DNA from: Strigops habroptila
Lineage: Eukaryota; Chordata; Aves; Psittaciformes; Psittacidae
NCBI RefSeq assembly: GCF_004027225.2
Contig: NC_044283.2
Coordinates: 19,486,992 to 19,550,991, forward strand
Direction: 5' to 3'
DNA: 64,000 nt
In this document: one piece after another, positions 62,104-64,000 of the stretch
Position numbering within the stretch: position 1 is the first letter of the stretch
Layout of the letters: every line of letters starts with the position of its first letter
Notes under the pieces: generated by a model
Database searches by the model: none
What the model was told of the DNA's origin: nothing
What the model saw: only the letters and a program-made list of their open reading frames with translations
Translations under genes and position numbers: made by a program

Positions 62104-63033
62104 ATTTATTACTGTAGACAGCCCGATGGGAATCAGGGCCTAAGAGCTGCTGGCAGGAGAAAGTGAGAGTGAGCTGATGACTGCATGTGACTCTGTTAGT
62201 GCATGTGTTCATCCTGAATGATGAACCAGCCTGTGCTGTGATGGGTGATCTGGAAACTGTCATTTTGCTGACTTCATCAGCAATAGAGGTTCATGCTTGC
62301 GCAGAGTTGTACCTGGAGGGAGCAACAAGGGAGATCCGTGTCATTTCTGAAGCAGTTTCTGTACCTCAGGTGTGTGATATTATAGAATGAATAAGAGCCT
62401 CTGAAATGCATCATTTACCTGTGTATTGCGTTACATATGTCCTACATATGTCCTTACATAAATCAAAGTGTGTTCATAGCAGAAAAAAAGAACACTCCTA
62501 AGATAGGTATATCACTGCAGTGTAATGGATCTGCATAATCTTCAGTGTCATCTTGACCTTTCTTAGAACTGAGTAACAGCCACAGCAGTATTTTTATTGA
62601 GGAAGTAGCACAGCAACAACTTGTGTGGTTGTGCTAAGTGAAAGGAAATAGTAAAAGACCATAAAATGTTTAGGATATGATTAGTCTAAGGATTTAAAAA
62701 CTCCTTTCTCTAAGATGCCACACAGGTAAAGCCACAGTAGTTAGGGACACTTGCCGTGTAGGTTGGGTTGTATTAGGCTGTATGGCATTAAGTTACAACA
62801 AACTGTAAAGAGCAGTAGAAGGCAAATTAAAAGTATGTGTGGGAGGTGGAACAGGGTAGCCTGAGAAAAGTGCATTTGCTCACAAGTTTCTGAAGAATGA
62901 AGGTTGTGTGGAATCGTAGGCTGTGGAGTTTAGAGTGACTGAGAGAATTGCTTCATCACTTGTCCTTTCTTTTGACAATATAAGCTTGGTTATTTGCCTT
63001 TTAGTTTGTGTTTCCAGTGTGGTGGTTAGCTCT
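62104..63033. other. Unique intron between the two duplication copies
   Basis: Contains a perfect 11-bp tandem (ACATATGTCCT twice, 62433-62454). No other structure was recognised. Confidence 0.6.
62433..62454. repeat. 11-bp perfect tandem repeat
   Basis: ACATATGTCCT occurs twice back to back. Each unit contains the palindrome ACATATGT. Confidence 0.95.
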
Positions 63034-63199
63034 GGATGGATAAGAAAGAAGGTACATGGGGTCAGTAGTATTTCAAAGCAGGTTGGCTGAGGTTGGCTCT
63101 TTGTACATTATGTGTGGATATGAAAACTGTATTTATTCAAAAAAATGGGTTAGCTTTTAGTTCAAGTCCTTATCTTCAGGGCAAAGTCTTCATAGCAAT
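63034..63199 (+). repeat. 166-bp duplication, copy 2
   Basis: This is the second copy of the 61938-62103 segment, about 91 percent identical, same orientation, no indels. Substitutions concentrate in the last third (ten of the fifteen lie in the last 70 bp), while the first 100 bp is almost unchanged. Confidence 0.95.
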
Positions 63200-64000
63200 G
63201 GATGTTACGGGTAGTACAACTGTCTTTGTTTCCCTTAACGATCAGACCTATGGATATTGAAACCATTTTTGTTTTGGAGAAGACCTTCTGAAGGTCTTTG
63301 TTTTAGCCATTTATATGGTTCATTTATTCAGTATTCTTATCCATGGAAAAGATAAACGTGAAATGTTCTGTTTGAGCATAAGTAATATTAATTGCTTGTG
63401 TTTAGTTCCATCCGAACTGAATTCGTAGATCCAATTATTTGTCTTTTGCATTAATCGCTGAGAAATTGTGTCCTGTAGGTGTTTTGGGTTTTTTTAGTCA
63501 TGTGTTGAATCTGTAAAACATCACTTTTTTGACCTGTGCCTTTTTATCATTGGTAAATCATAGCAGTGCCCTGTTTTCAGCTTCATTTAAAAAATAAAGG
63601 ATATCAGTGTAAAATAAGGTGCACTTACAGAAATTAAATGCATCTGGTATGTCCAACAGCAAACAAATACTAAAAGTGATGTGAATCAACAGCTATATTT
63701 AATGTGGATTTCACAGGCAAATCATAGCAGAAACCAAATTTTATGGTCTTTTTTATATGCCAGCTCATGCTGAATCATAAATGGCCATTTTTTAATACAT
63801 AGGAATTCTCTTTGTGTCTGTAAAATCAACAGATGGGATAATGTTTCCTAGTGATAGATGATCTTTTCCCTTTGGAGTTGTATTCTAAAAAGTTTATAGG
63901 AGAATATGGTTGTGTAGGTGAACGCACAGAAATATTTTCAGTATTTGCATGTTGTCTTCAGAGAAATCTGCACACAGGAAAATACACCTACATTAAGAGC
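63200..64000. other. Intron sequence, nothing specific seen
   Basis: AT-rich intron running to the window end. No exon is visible. Confidence 0.5.

Larger units (their letters stand above)
39863..64000 (+). other. RBPJ: RBPJ intron 1 (5' part)
   Basis: The intron starts with the donor GTGAGTGCGG directly after the exon and continues to the window end, so it is at least 24.1 kb. I found no acceptor-exon-donor unit encoding KFGERPPP or any other RBPJ exon, and no known alternative RBPJ first exon. On the lines I counted by hand, the plus strand carries more G than C, unlike the upstream flank. That agrees with transcription-associated strand asymmetry in a gene transcribed rightwards. Long first introns often hold enhancers, but none can be asserted here. 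Confidence 0.7.

Noticed and set aside
1..64000. CRISPR arrays, insertion sequences, phage or defence systems
   Set aside because: No regularly spaced repeats, no bacterial gene density, and clear vertebrate (avian) retroposon and CpG-island features.

Overview
The window is non-coding-dominated vertebrate genomic DNA, almost certainly from a bird. The clearest evidence is a truncated CR1 retroposon at about 1348-1575. It carries the 3'-terminal CR1 octamer repeats (seen as tandem 'atcatagaat' units on this strand) and the familiar CR1 3'-end text. Two older CR1-like remnants, two weak MIR/CORE-SINE-like remnants, a low overall repeat load and one sharp CpG island also fit an avian genome. 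I see no bacterial, phage or viral gene content. The species cannot be fixed from the sequence alone.

Layout. (1) 1 to about 39,200 is gene-poor DNA with no recognisable coding exon. It holds the CR1 and MIR-like remnants, one tetranucleotide microsatellite, some homopolymer and A/C-rich tracts, a small CpG-rich patch at about 35.1 kb, and two AT/TAAT-rich blocks (about 32.95-33.56 kb and 37.4-37.87 kb) that look like candidate conserved non-coding elements. (2) About 39,220-40,620 is a strong CpG-island promoter. (3) 39,843-39,862 is the coding part of a first exon (ATG, six complete codons and two bases of a glycine codon), followed directly by a consensus GTGAGT donor. It encodes MAPVVTG, which I recognise as the alternative N-terminus of vertebrate RBPJ (CSL/Suppressor of Hairless, the DNA-binding effector of Notch signalling). 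(4) 39,863 to the window end is therefore read as RBPJ intron 1, at least 24.1 kb long with no second exon in the window. It contains ordinary intronic sequence plus local structures: a 26-bp perfect palindrome, a 166-bp ungapped duplication about 1.1 kb apart, a dispersed 43-bp repeat ending in a splice-donor-like sequence, a 24-bp inverted repeat, a 23-bp tandem duplication and a roughly 0.95-kb purine-rich block.

The most interesting region is the promoter. Within about 260 bp upstream of the ATG there are three perfect TCTCGCGAGA palindromes (the element bound by BANP and related to ZBTB33/Kaiso sites), a perfect NRF1 consensus, and a perfect CSL/RBPJ binding octamer (CGTGGGAA, minus strand). 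A YY1-like AAGATGGCG overlaps the start codon. The CSL site raises the possibility that the gene contacts its own promoter. No exotic or undescribed molecular system is evident, and the remaining observations are modest structural ones.
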